This document shows positions 45,658 through 53,880 of a stretch of 64,000 nt of DNA, piece after piece. The notes beneath the pieces are model-generated. The model ran no database searches and was not told the DNA's origin. It worked only from the letters and a program-made list of their open reading frames with translations. Within the stretch, counting starts at the first letter, position 1. Each line of letters begins with the position of its first letter. The stretch lies in assembly GCA_965229765.1 (NCBI GenBank), contig CBDDJT010000002.1, positions 930,001-994,000 of the forward strand. The letters are read 5' to 3'. The DNA is from ASV31 sp965229765 (GTDB taxonomy: Bacteria > Pseudomonadota > Alphaproteobacteria > Rhodobacterales > Rhodobacteraceae). A program made the position numbers and the translations under genes.

Positions 45658-45857
45658 TGGTATGAATCAGACAATTCGAACCCCTGCGCACGGCCTGTGC
45701 GGACGGGGTGCATCTGACCGCTCTGCGGACAAACCTGACTCTCACTTCCCATTCCGGCACGGGAGCAATGGCATCAAGATCACTGACCCTAACAGTCCGG
45801 GCATCTCGCGCGCGTGGCCAAGAAAGCGGTCCTGCTTACGTCCCGCGGCGAAACCCA

Positions 45858-46128
45858 ATGTCGGAACGATCGCATCGCGGACAAACGACACTATTCAAGA
45901 GCACGTCACCAACGAGCAAGACGGGCGCGGAATGATGCCTGCGGTGGCGGAGAAGGAAGCACCTTTCAGCCGACGAGATGATCCGGATCAGCCTGGAAGG
46001 GCTGCGCGGCGAGGACTCCATTTCCGTACTCTGTCGGGCCGAAGGGGAACGCGACCAGCCGCGATCACGGCTGGTCGAAGGAGTTCCTTGCGGCCGGCAA
46101 GAAGCGTTTGGCGGGTCGGGTAGGTCAA
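45858..46128 (+). pseudogene. IS3-family transposase OrfA remnant
   Basis: Reading across frames gives parts of a typical IS3-group OrfA: STSPTSKTGAE (frame 1), then after a stop RWRRRKHLSADEMIRISLEGLRGEDSISVLCRAEG (in another frame), then after a further frameshift a GWSKEFLAAGKKRLAG piece. At least one stop and two shifts break it. No OrfB, no terminal repeats seen. The remnant abuts the end of the EamA gene. It marks an old insertion. Confidence 0.8.
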
Positions 46129-47054
46129 CCAGATCCGCCCCGGCGGACCGCCGGTGGCCGTCGCGCGATACCGGGGATACCAGTTATCGACAGAAGGATG
46201 CCGAGAAGGACCAGAGTGAACGCCCCGATCTCGCTACCGGCAATCGGGGTATCCAGGAACACGACGCTGAGACCCAGGCTGGAGATCGGAACCAGGTTCA
46301 TGAAAATCGCGGCCCGGGCGGCGCCAGCTCGGGCAATGCCCCGTTGCCAAAACCAGAAAGCAAGAGCCGCAGCCCCGACACCCAGGTAGACGAGGCCGGC
46401 CCAATGCTGACGACCGAGGTCGGAGAGCACTGGCGCATCCCCAAATGCAATCGATACCGGAAGCAACAACGCGACGCCAATCACCACCTGCGCGAAGAAC
46501 GCCGCCTTCGCCGGAACCGGTAGCGAGAACCGCCGAAGCCCCACGCAATAAATCGCCCAGAACATCGCGGCCAGAAGCACAAGCGCGAGCCCGACGTACG
46601 ACGCGCCGGTTTGCAGCGAACTCCAATGAGCGATCAGCATGCCTGCCAGAGCAATGGTTGCGGCCAGCAGCAGCCGCGCCGACGGCGCCACGCGGTCAAC
46701 GACTGCAATGATCGCGGTGATCATGAAAGGCGTCACCGCGAATGCGACCGCTGCGACAGACACCGGAGCGGTCTTGAGGCCGGCATAGAGCAGGGTGTTG
46801 AACCCGGCGACCCCCAGAAAGGCGAGCACCGACAGTTGACGCCAGCTCTTCACAAGAGCGCGTCGGTAGTACCAGACTTCGGACGCTGAGATCGGCAACA
46901 ACACCAGTGCCGCGATCAACCAGCGCAACAGGTTCACCCAGTGCGCCGGCAGGTCAACGGCCAGGAGACTTCCGACAACGAAATTCCCACCCCACAAGAT
47001 CGGGGCGAGGGCCAGGTACACCCAATAAGGCCGTTGTCGGACAACTTGCTCCAT
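46125..47054 (-). CDS. EamA/DMT family transporter
   Basis: 309 residues with ten hydrophobic segments in two EamA repeats (YLALAPILWGGNFVVG; VLLAAMFWAIYCVG). Inner-membrane exporter of small metabolites; substrate unknown. Base composition is AT-richer than the core genes. Its 3' end touches the IS3 remnant. Confidence 0.88.
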   Translation of the reverse strand: MEQVVRQRPYWVYLALAPILWGGNFVVGSLLAVDLPAHWVNLLRWLIAALVLLPISASEVWYYRRALVKSWRQLSVLAFLGVAGFNTLLYAGLKTAPVSVAAVAFAVTPFMITAIIAVVDRVAPSARLLLAATIALAGMLIAHWSSLQTGASYVGLALVLLAAMFWAIYCVGLRRFSLPVPAKAAFFAQVVIGVALLLPVSIAFGDAPVLSDLGRQHWAGLVYLGVGAAALAFWFWQRGIARAGAARAAIFMNLVPISSLGLSVVFLDTPIAGSEIGAFTLVLLGILLSITGIPGIARRPPAVRRGGSG

Positions 47055-47127
47055 CGCGCGAACTCCTGATCGGATGCGTTACGATCAGGGTGCCCGGGGT
47101 GGCAGCGATCGACATGGTGCAATTGCC

Positions 47128-48654
47128 CTATTGGGCGAGCGATCGGGAGAGAACGTCCGCGAGACCACGAACATAGAGGAGGTGGCTTTGACCGCCTTCG
47201 GCATGAAGGCGCGCCTGTGGCAGCATGCCCACCAACCTCTCTATGCTCGCCATGGGACAAAGCGGATCCTGTTCACCGTGAAAGAAATGGATCGGTGCGT
47301 CCACTCCGGCGAGGTAGCTCTCCCACGGGTAGGACCATGCTCCCAGGTCCGTGGCGATCCCTTTTTCCGATTCCCGCAGGGTACGAACCACGGATTCGAA
47401 ATTCGAGGGATCGCGGGCCAACCACCCGATCACGTCGAGGTCCGCGGGGCTGTTCCGGAAAGCCTTTCGAAAACCGGCATGCGCGTGCAAGGTATCGCGG
47501 AGCCGGAACGCGTGCAGGCGCGCGATCGGTTCCGCAAGCCAGGGGGCCTGGCGCACCGTGGCGGCGATGGAGTGAATGAACGAAGCGGTTCGACGGCCGT
47601 GGAGTTCGGTCCCCGGTTGCGGCGCCGAAATGAAGGTCATGCTTCGCACACGATGTGGAAACCGGCGGGCAAATTCGCTTGCCCAGGGTGCGGATATCGC
47701 GATCGAAGCGAAATCCACCCTGTCGAGGTTGAGAAACCCCAGCAAGGCATCAATCTGATCTGCCCAAGCGACCATTTTCGCCTCCAGGCCCATCCGTCCG
47801 GACCACACCGGGGCGTCGAAATAGCCAGGTCGCAACGGGACGATCGCGCGCAATCCGGCCCGGCGCAGGTCAGAGACCGCCGCCGGCGCCTGTCCACAGG
47901 GAAACAACAAAGGGTGAAACAGAAGCACCGTGCGACCGCGCGGTTCTCCGAATTCCGCGGCCCGGATCGGAACGCCACCGGCAAGATGAATCCAATGGAA
48001 CCGCACGTCGTCGCCATATAGCGGTGCCAACGAAGCGACACCCGCGCGCGCAGTGTCGGCGACGCCGAGGGCCTCGAGAAGGCGATCCACCACTGAGACG
48101 TAGACGAGCCTGACGGCCTCAACCTGGGAATGCGCTTCGAGCTTGTCCAGCGCCGCTTCGATTTGCCGGCGTCGTGTATTGTAGGAAACACCGTCATGTT
48201 CCGCGATGGTGCGCACAGAGTTTCCCTGCACCACACCCGCAAGTACCGCGAACTCCGCCGGCGTCAGGCGCGATGTTGCCGGGAGCAGCGCATGCAGACT
48301 GTCTGCATCCAGACCGAGACACAAATACCGCCGTTCGCTCTCGAGAACCACGGGATGGAACATGAAAAGCACGCCACCCGGCCCGATCTCGGTTCGGGTC
48401 GAAACCGCATCGCTCAAGTTGGCTTGCTCGGGAAACCCCTCCGGGCCGACGATCCGCTTGCCGGATGTGTCATAGACCGCTGCCGCCAGGCCAACGCGTT
48501 CCAAGGCCGTGTGCTGCGGAATTGTCGATACCAGCGACAGAGACCGCTCGATCGCGTCCGGGCGCCTGTCGACGGCGGACAAGCCGGGGAGTCCTTGAAT
48601 GAGCTCTGTCGCCTTGGTCCAGACGTCGCCTTTCTGTCGATTGCGAAACTGCAC
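47128..48654 (-). CDS. Fused LuxR-type HTH and alpha/beta-hydrolase
   Basis: About 508 residues if the GTG at 48654 is used; the start is uncertain and the frame is open to 48816. The first part (to about residue 120) has a sensor-like region, then a LuxR-type HTH (LTPAEFAVLAGVVQGNSVRTIAEHDGVSYNTRRRQIEAALDKL). The C-terminal 300 residues are an alpha/beta-hydrolase with elbow FASIAISAPWASEF instead of GxSxG, acid in FFHGEQDP and His in GGQSHLL. A second regulator-hydrolase fusion next to the one at 34427, but with a different HTH class. AT-richer than neighbours. Confidence 0.8.
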   Translation of the reverse strand: MQFRNRQKGDVWTKATELIQGLPGLSAVDRRPDAIERSLSLVSTIPQHTALERVGLAAAVYDTSGKRIVGPEGFPEQANLSDAVSTRTEIGPGGVLFMFHPVVLESERRYLCLGLDADSLHALLPATSRLTPAEFAVLAGVVQGNSVRTIAEHDGVSYNTRRRQIEAALDKLEAHSQVEAVRLVYVSVVDRLLEALGVADTARAGVASLAPLYGDDVRFHWIHLAGGVPIRAAEFGEPRGRTVLLFHPLLFPCGQAPAAVSDLRRAGLRAIVPLRPGYFDAPVWSGRMGLEAKMVAWADQIDALLGFLNLDRVDFASIAISAPWASEFARRFPHRVRSMTFISAPQPGTELHGRRTASFIHSIAATVRQAPWLAEPIARLHAFRLRDTLHAHAGFRKAFRNSPADLDVIGWLARDPSNFESVVRTLRESEKGIATDLGAWSYPWESYLAGVDAPIHFFHGEQDPLCPMASIERLVGMLPQARLHAEGGQSHLLYVRGLADVLSRSLAQ

Positions 48655-48970
48655 CTGCTGCCTGTGGGTTGGGATTGGTTTCCGGTTGGGGCGCTCGCAT
48701 AAATGTCGGCGAGCGAGACACTGCGTCAACTCCGTAGACGTCTCAGCACTTGACGGCTTACAAGCGGGAAGTCGGTTGCGCGGGCTTCCAACTTCGCGGT
48801 GGTCCAAGAAACACACCCCGCAGCTCGCCGGTCAAGAGAATTCGAGCGGGCAAGGGCATGCCAACGGAGAATGCCCGCGCAAAGCGAATGTCAAAGAGGG
48901 GCTCGAAGCCGTCATTTGACCATTTCTGTCGGTCTTTATGGCTCGGGACTCATCCGTCTCGGTCAATCCA
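48655..48970. other. Gene-poor stretch upstream of the HTH-hydrolase fusion
   Basis: About 315 bases with no convincing gene. It probably holds the promoter of the fusion gene and the end of the island. Several short frames are present but none has family features or a ribosome site. Confidence 0.5.
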
Positions 48971-50068
48971 CTAGGTGCCGCGCCCGCCTTCGACCGGAAA
49001 GACAAAGCACCGGTCCCGCCGGATCATGATCCACAGAGGCATCCCCGGTTTCGGCAGGAACACCGAGGGCACGGTCGCCTTCAGGATGGCGCCGTCATGG
49101 TCCATCCGGAACTCGACAAGGCTTTCGGACCCCATGAAGCGCGCGCGCTGGACGACGCCGCGCGCCGGGGATCCGTCGCGCGCGGTTGGATTGGGGCCGC
49201 GCCCGTCGCGGTCGAAGTCGATCTTCAGATGCTGCGGGCGGATCACGATGTCGACTTCGGTGCCGTCAGGCACGCCCGGCGCAAGGAAATGACCGAAGGG
49301 CGTGTCGGTCAGCGCGCCCCGCACCGTGCCGCGGATCACGTTGACGTCGCTGAAGAACGCCGCGGCGGCCTGATCCACTGGGGCGTTGTAGACGTTGTAG
49401 GGCGCGCCCTGCTGAACGATCCGCCCGTCACGCATCAGCGCGATGTCATCGGCCATGCGCATCGCCTCGTCCGGTTCGTGCGTCACCAGCAGGACGGCGG
49501 TGCCCTCTTCCTTCAGGATGTCCAGCGTTTCGTCGCGGATTCCGTCACGCAGGCGGTTGTCGAGGCCCGAGAACGGTTCATCCATCAGCATGATCTTGGG
49601 GCGCGGCGCGATGGCGCGGGCCAGCGCGACCCGCTGCTGCTCGCCGCCGGACAACTCGTGCGGGTAATGGTCGGCGTGGCGCAAGAGGTGCACGCGGTCC
49701 AGTTGCTCCTCGGCGCGGCGGCGTTTGTCGGCCTTCGGCCCGGTCAGTCCGAAGGCGACGTTGTCGGCCACCGTCAGATGCGGAAACAGTGCGAAGTCCT
49801 GGAACATCAGCCCGATAGAGCGGCGTTCCGGCGGGACGCGAAAGGCGGTGTCGCAGATCAGCTGTCCATCGACATGGATTTCGCCGGAATCCTGCATGTC
49901 CACGCCCGCGATGATCCGCAGGGTGGTCGACTTGCCGCAGCCGGACGGGCCCAGCAGGCAGGTCACCTGCCCCGGGTTTACCGTCAGAGACACGTCATCG
50001 ACGACAGCCCGCCCGCCGAAACGGCGAACGAGATGCCGGACGTCGAGTCTTGGCGGTGTGCCTGCCAT
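48971..50068 (-). CDS. ABC transporter ATPase, iron(III)/spermidine type
   Basis: 365 residues. Walker A LLGPSGCGKSTTLRI, signature LSGGEQQRVALARAI, Walker B IMLMDEPFSGLD, H-loop VTHEPDEA, then a TOBE-like region (VIRPQHLKIDF). Similar to FbpC/PotA. No permease or binding protein is adjacent in the window, so the transporter it serves is unknown. Confidence 0.85.
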   Translation of the reverse strand: MAGTPPRLDVRHLVRRFGGRAVVDDVSLTVNPGQVTCLLGPSGCGKSTTLRIIAGVDMQDSGEIHVDGQLICDTAFRVPPERRSIGLMFQDFALFPHLTVADNVAFGLTGPKADKRRRAEEQLDRVHLLRHADHYPHELSGGEQQRVALARAIAPRPKIMLMDEPFSGLDNRLRDGIRDETLDILKEEGTAVLLVTHEPDEAMRMADDIALMRDGRIVQQGAPYNVYNAPVDQAAAAFFSDVNVIRGTVRGALTDTPFGHFLAPGVPDGTEVDIVIRPQHLKIDFDRDGRGPNPTARDGSPARGVVQRARFMGSESLVEFRMDHDGAILKATVPSVFLPKPGMPLWIMIRRDRCFVFPVEGGRGT

Positions 50069-50180
50069 GCCAGCCTTTCAAAGCCCGAGCAGTTTCATCG
50101 GACTTTGGCCGGGATACCAGCGCCCCGCCCAACCCGCAACTGCCGGCGGGCCGGTAGCGGGGCGCGGCGTATCACCCCAG

Positions 50181-50960
50181 TCAGATCGTGGCGTTCACGT
50201 TGCCCCCGTCCAGGAGGATGTTCTGCCCGACGATGAAGCCCGCAAACTGCGAACACAGGAAGGCGCAGGTAGCGCCGAATTCCTCGACCGTGCCGTAGCG
50301 TCCAGCGGGGATTTCATTCCACACGCTTTGCGTGGCGGCTTCGATCGAGATGCCCTGCCGATCGGAAATGCCCTTGTCCAGCGCCTCGCGGCGGGCGGTG
50401 GCATGGCTGCCGGGCAGCAGGTTGTTGATCGTGACGCCCGACTTGGCCACCTGCCGCGCGGTGCCCGCGACATATCCGGTAAGCCCCGCACGGGCCGAGT
50501 TGGACAGGCCAAGCACCGGGAGCGGCGCCTTGACCGACTGGCTGGTGATGTTGATCACCCGGCCCCAGCCCCGTTCGGCCATGCCCGGCACCAGCGCCTT
50601 CATCAGCGCGATCGGAGTCAGCATGTTTGCGTCCAGCGCCTTGATGAAGTCCTCGCGCTCCCAGTCGGTCCACATACCCGGCGGCGGTCCGCCGGCATTC
50701 GTCACGAGGATGTCAACCTGCCCGGCGGCGTCCAGCACGCGCGCACGGGTCGCCGCGTCCACGATGTCGCCGGACACGGCCGTAACCTCGACACCATGAG
50801 CGGCGCGCAGCGCCTCTGCCGCGGCCTCCAGCGGCCCCGCGGTGCGCGCGTTCAAGACAAGATCGACACCCGCCTCGGCAAGTGCCGCGGCGCAACCATA
50901 CCCCAGCCCCTTCGACGAGGCCGTCACAAGGGCGCGTTTGCCCCGAATTCCAAGGTCCAT
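50181..50960 (-). CDS. Atypical SDR family protein lacking YxxxK
   Basis: 259 residues from the ATG at 50960, with GGAGG seven bases upstream. Cofactor loop VTASSKGLGYGCA and NAGGPPPG are normal. At the catalytic position LSNSARAGLTG stands where most SDRs have YxxxKAG, so Tyr and Lys are Ser and Arg; Ser of INITSQSV remains. Such variants form an FabG-like subgroup of unknown chemistry. Alone on its strand between the ABC gene and the Hint gene. Confidence 0.8.
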   Translation of the reverse strand: MDLGIRGKRALVTASSKGLGYGCAAALAEAGVDLVLNARTAGPLEAAAEALRAAHGVEVTAVSGDIVDAATRARVLDAAGQVDILVTNAGGPPPGMWTDWEREDFIKALDANMLTPIALMKALVPGMAERGWGRVINITSQSVKAPLPVLGLSNSARAGLTGYVAGTARQVAKSGVTINNLLPGSHATARREALDKGISDRQGISIEAATQSVWNEIPAGRYGTVEEFGATCAFLCSQFAGFIVGQNILLDGGNVNATI

Positions 50961-51241
50961 CACGTGTCCTCCAATGCAATCCGGGTTTCCCTATCATCGG
51001 GGTCCGGCAGGCGGAAGAGGCGCGACTCGGACTGTACGCGGGACTGACGCCCCCGCCCGCACAATCCTGCTGCACCGCGGGCATTGTCCGCGCGCAAACC
51101 CCATGCCATCCGCCAAACCCCCGCCCGAGTTGACCTGAAGCGGTCGCGATCCGTAGGGTTTCCCCCAATTGGGGGCGGTCGAAAGGCAAGACGGGGACGG
51201 TGTCCCGGCGGTTGCGCCGATCGGCAAGCATCGGTGGCCAG

Positions 51242-52267
51242 ATGACGACCCACGACAGCCGTTTATTGAACTCCGCCACTCCGGGGCTTCCGGTCTATGA
51301 CGCACAGGACGTATGCGTGGCCGTTGGCGTGAACCTTGGCGATCCGATCGGCGACGCGTCAGAGCTTGTGCTGGATGACGTCTATCACCTTACCCCCGGC
51401 GCAAGAGCCCGGCGCATCGCCATTTCGATGGAACACGGACTGGACAGGCTGACCATCGCGCAGGGCACCGAGATCGGGCAGCCGGGCGCGCGGCTTTACC
51501 TTGATTGCCTGGCCACCCTGATGGCGCCCGATGGCACGACGGTCGAGGCGCTGGTCCTTGTGGCGCTCGACCCCGGGTCGCAGTTCATCGCGCAGGTCTG
51601 CCTGATGCCCTTTGCAACACTCGTGCCCCGTACCGACTATGCGCTGGTTTCGGTGGACCGAAAGGGCGCGCAGGACCGGTTCGCAGAGCAGGCCTGCGCC
51701 TCTTTCGCGCGAGGCACGAAGATCACGCTTGGCACCGGCGAGCAGCGCGCGATCGAGCTTCTGCAACCCGGCGACAAGATACTGACGCGTGGCAATGGCG
51801 TTCAGCCCATTCGCTGGATCGGCCAGCGCACGGTGCGGGCCCAGGGCGCGCGGGCGCCGGTGGTGATCCGGCCCGGTGCGCTCAACAACATCGACGCATT
51901 GTCGCTCAGCCCCAATCACCGGGTCTTCATCTACCAGCGCGAGGACCGGCTGCGCACCGGACGGCGCGAAGTGATGGTGCGCGCGGAAATGCTGGTCAAC
52001 GGCGCGACAGTCGTGCGCGGCGAAGGCGGATTCGTGGACTATTTCCAACTGCTCTTCGACAACCATGAAATCGTGTATGCCGAGGGAATCGCAACAGAAT
52101 CCCTGCCGCTGGACGCAGCGACGCGGCCGGCCCTGCCCAAGGAGCTGCGCGATCGGATCGGCCGCGACCATGCCCCGCGCACGGGCCCCCGGGCGTTCGA
52201 GGTGCCCGACGGTGCGCTGGACGGACAGACCGCAACAGACGTGCTGCGCGCCGCCTCGGCCGGCTAG
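51242..52267 (+). CDS. Hint domain protein
   Basis: 341 residues from the ATG at 51242; no clear ribosome site. N-terminal ~150 residues are unassigned. The Hint (hedgehog/intein) region has ACASFARGTKITLGTGEQRAIELLQPGDKIL, NGVQPIRWIGQRT and LSLSPNHRVFIYQRED, then EGGFVDYFQLLFDNHEIVYAEGI. The usual nucleophile Cys before FxxGT is Ser, as in some roseobacter members. Possibly a secreted adhesin-like protein; function unknown. Confidence 0.8.
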   Translation: MTTHDSRLLNSATPGLPVYDAQDVCVAVGVNLGDPIGDASELVLDDVYHLTPGARARRIAISMEHGLDRLTIAQGTEIGQPGARLYLDCLATLMAPDGTTVEALVLVALDPGSQFIAQVCLMPFATLVPRTDYALVSVDRKGAQDRFAEQACASFARGTKITLGTGEQRAIELLQPGDKILTRGNGVQPIRWIGQRTVRAQGARAPVVIRPGALNNIDALSLSPNHRVFIYQREDRLRTGRREVMVRAEMLVNGATVVRGEGGFVDYFQLLFDNHEIVYAEGIATESLPLDAATRPALPKELRDRIGRDHAPRTGPRAFEVPDGALDGQTATDVLRAASAG

Positions 52268-52334
52268 GACGGCCAGACCGGCTTGACGGCGCCGCTTGCG
52301 GCTTTCACCATGACCGGGTCAAGGGGGCTGCGCC

Positions 52335-53150
52335 ATGAAATCACTCCTTGTAGCCAGTGATCTTTCATCCCGCGGTGACCGTGCGATCGAGCGTGCGGCC
52401 CAATTGGCTGCGGCCAGCGGCGCGGCGCTTGTCATCGTTCATGTGATTGACGGAGATCTGCCCGAGGAAGCCGCCAAGGCATTGACGAAGAAAGCACAAT
52501 CCTGGCTGGCCACGACGGCGGAGCGGGCCGGGGCGCACGCCCGGATCATGGTGCGCGCGGGCGATGCCAGCCATGATATCCACGCTTTGGCGGACGAGAT
52601 CGGCGCCGGACTCGTGGTTCTTGGCACGCATCGGTCGCGGCCGCTGATGGACCTGTTCCGCGAAACGACCGTGGAGCGGCTGGTGCGCATGGGCCGTCAG
52701 CCGACCCTGATCGTGCGCGATCCGGTCGGCGGACCCTACGGCAGCATCCTTCTGGCGATGGATTTCTCTCCGGCCGCCGCCCGCGCCGGGGCGTTGGCCC
52801 GGCAGATCTCACCCGGCGCAAGGCTGCACGGGTTTCACGCGATTCACGTTCCATTTCAAGGCATTACGGATATCCACGGCCATGCGACGGACATCGGGTT
52901 CCAGGTGCGCGAGGCCGAGGCCGAACTGGCCGCATGGGGCCGCGGCGCGGATCCGGACGTGGCGGAGGCGACGGAGGTGGAGGCGGGGGCGCTGCATGAG
53001 GTGCTGGAACGCCAGGTGGCGCGGCACGCACCTGACCTGCTGGCGCTTGGCGCGCATGGGCGCAGCGGCAAGGCCCCGTTTCTATTGGGAAGTTTCGCCA
53101 ACGACCTGATGCGGAACGCGCCCTGCGACGTGCTGATCGCCCGGGGATGA
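52335..53150 (+). CDS. Universal stress protein with two Usp domains
   Basis: 271 residues in two repeats. Domain 1 begins SLLVASDLSSRGDRAIERAAQLA; domain 2 begins ILLAMDFSPAAARAGALA and ends LALGAHGRSGKAPFLLGSFANDLMRNAPCDVLIARG with the ATP-loop Gly-x-x-Gly pattern. Two-domain Usp proteins act in stress survival. Confidence 0.88.
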   Translation: MKSLLVASDLSSRGDRAIERAAQLAAASGAALVIVHVIDGDLPEEAAKALTKKAQSWLATTAERAGAHARIMVRAGDASHDIHALADEIGAGLVVLGTHRSRPLMDLFRETTVERLVRMGRQPTLIVRDPVGGPYGSILLAMDFSPAAARAGALARQISPGARLHGFHAIHVPFQGITDIHGHATDIGFQVREAEAELAAWGRGADPDVAEATEVEAGALHEVLERQVARHAPDLLALGAHGRSGKAPFLLGSFANDLMRNAPCDVLIARG

Positions 53151-53333
53151 GCGCCAGGGCCGGATGCGGCACAACGTCGGCATCGCGTCGGCATCGCGTC
53201 GGCGCGGCCATGAACGGACCACGCGGAAGGGCAGCTTGCGGACCTGCCGCTCGCCCGGCGCGGGGATGAGCACCCAAGCCCGACGCGGCACAACGTCGGC
53301 ACAACGTCGGCATCGCGTCGGCGCGGCCATGAG
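53143..53333. repeat. Two direct repeats of about 70 bp with a 12-base inner motif
   Basis: Blocks at 53143-53213 and 53262-53333 share ggggatgagc, then aacgtcggcatcgcgtcggc and gcggccatga. Within each, gtcggcatcgc or gtcggcacaac recurs at 12-base steps. Block 1 overlaps the last codons of the Usp gene. The reverse complement of the motif occurs at 32225-32257. The 330 bases from 53151 to 53480 hold no intact gene. Confidence 0.75.
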
Positions 53334-53480
53334 ATGAAGGGGCGCGGACGTGATCCATCGCGGGCGACGCGCGTTGCCGGGCGGCTGGCGGCTGGATCCA
53401 GAGGCGCGCGACTGCGGCCGCAGCGCATCGAGGCGGGCCGCGCGACGGGGCGGATGGGCGCGGCACGCACACCGGACAGG

Positions 53481-53790
53481 ATGGCGCGCCCGATGGGCGA
53501 GCCGGGGCAGCGCGGGCTGGTCTGGTCGATGAACGGCATGGGCGCACGCGATGCATCTGCATGGCCATCATTTCTGCCAGATGGCGGCGGATGGCCCCGG
53601 CCCGCTGCGCGACACGCTGCCGATGCGGCCCGACGAGCGGCGCGAGATCGCCCCTGCCGCCGACACTCCCGGCGACTGGATGTTTCACTGTCACTTGCTG
53701 TCACATCGGGCGGGCGGGATGATGGCGTGGCTGCGGGTGATGACCCAAGGGCGTCGTCGGCGGGACCCGCCGCATCGGGTTTGCCCGTGA
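53481..53790 (+). pseudogene. Multicopper oxidase remnant
   Basis: An initial piece, MARPMGEPGQRGLVWSMNG, is in one frame; AHAMHLHGHHF and a later WMFHCHLLSHRAGGMM are in another. The HxH and HCHxxxH copper motifs are those of the C-terminal third of multicopper oxidases, but about 60 residues between, and the whole N-terminal part, are missing. Decayed gene. Confidence 0.8.
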
Positions 53791-53880
53791 CCTGAATGGA
53801 CAAGGGACGCCCCGGGGTGGACATCGGGCCGGGGGATGGGCACGCTTTGCCGCGGCGAGGGCTGCGACGGGGAGGACGGG

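Noticed and set aside
45658..45740. tRNA-like fragment (attcgaacccc)
   Set aside because: Only a TTCGA core is present; no T-stem pairing, anticodon arm or acceptor stem could be formed.
50100..50120. Short piece resembling the structured repeat core (cggactttggccgggata)
   Set aside because: Only about 18 bases match and none of the hairpins are present, so it may be chance; not annotated as a copy.
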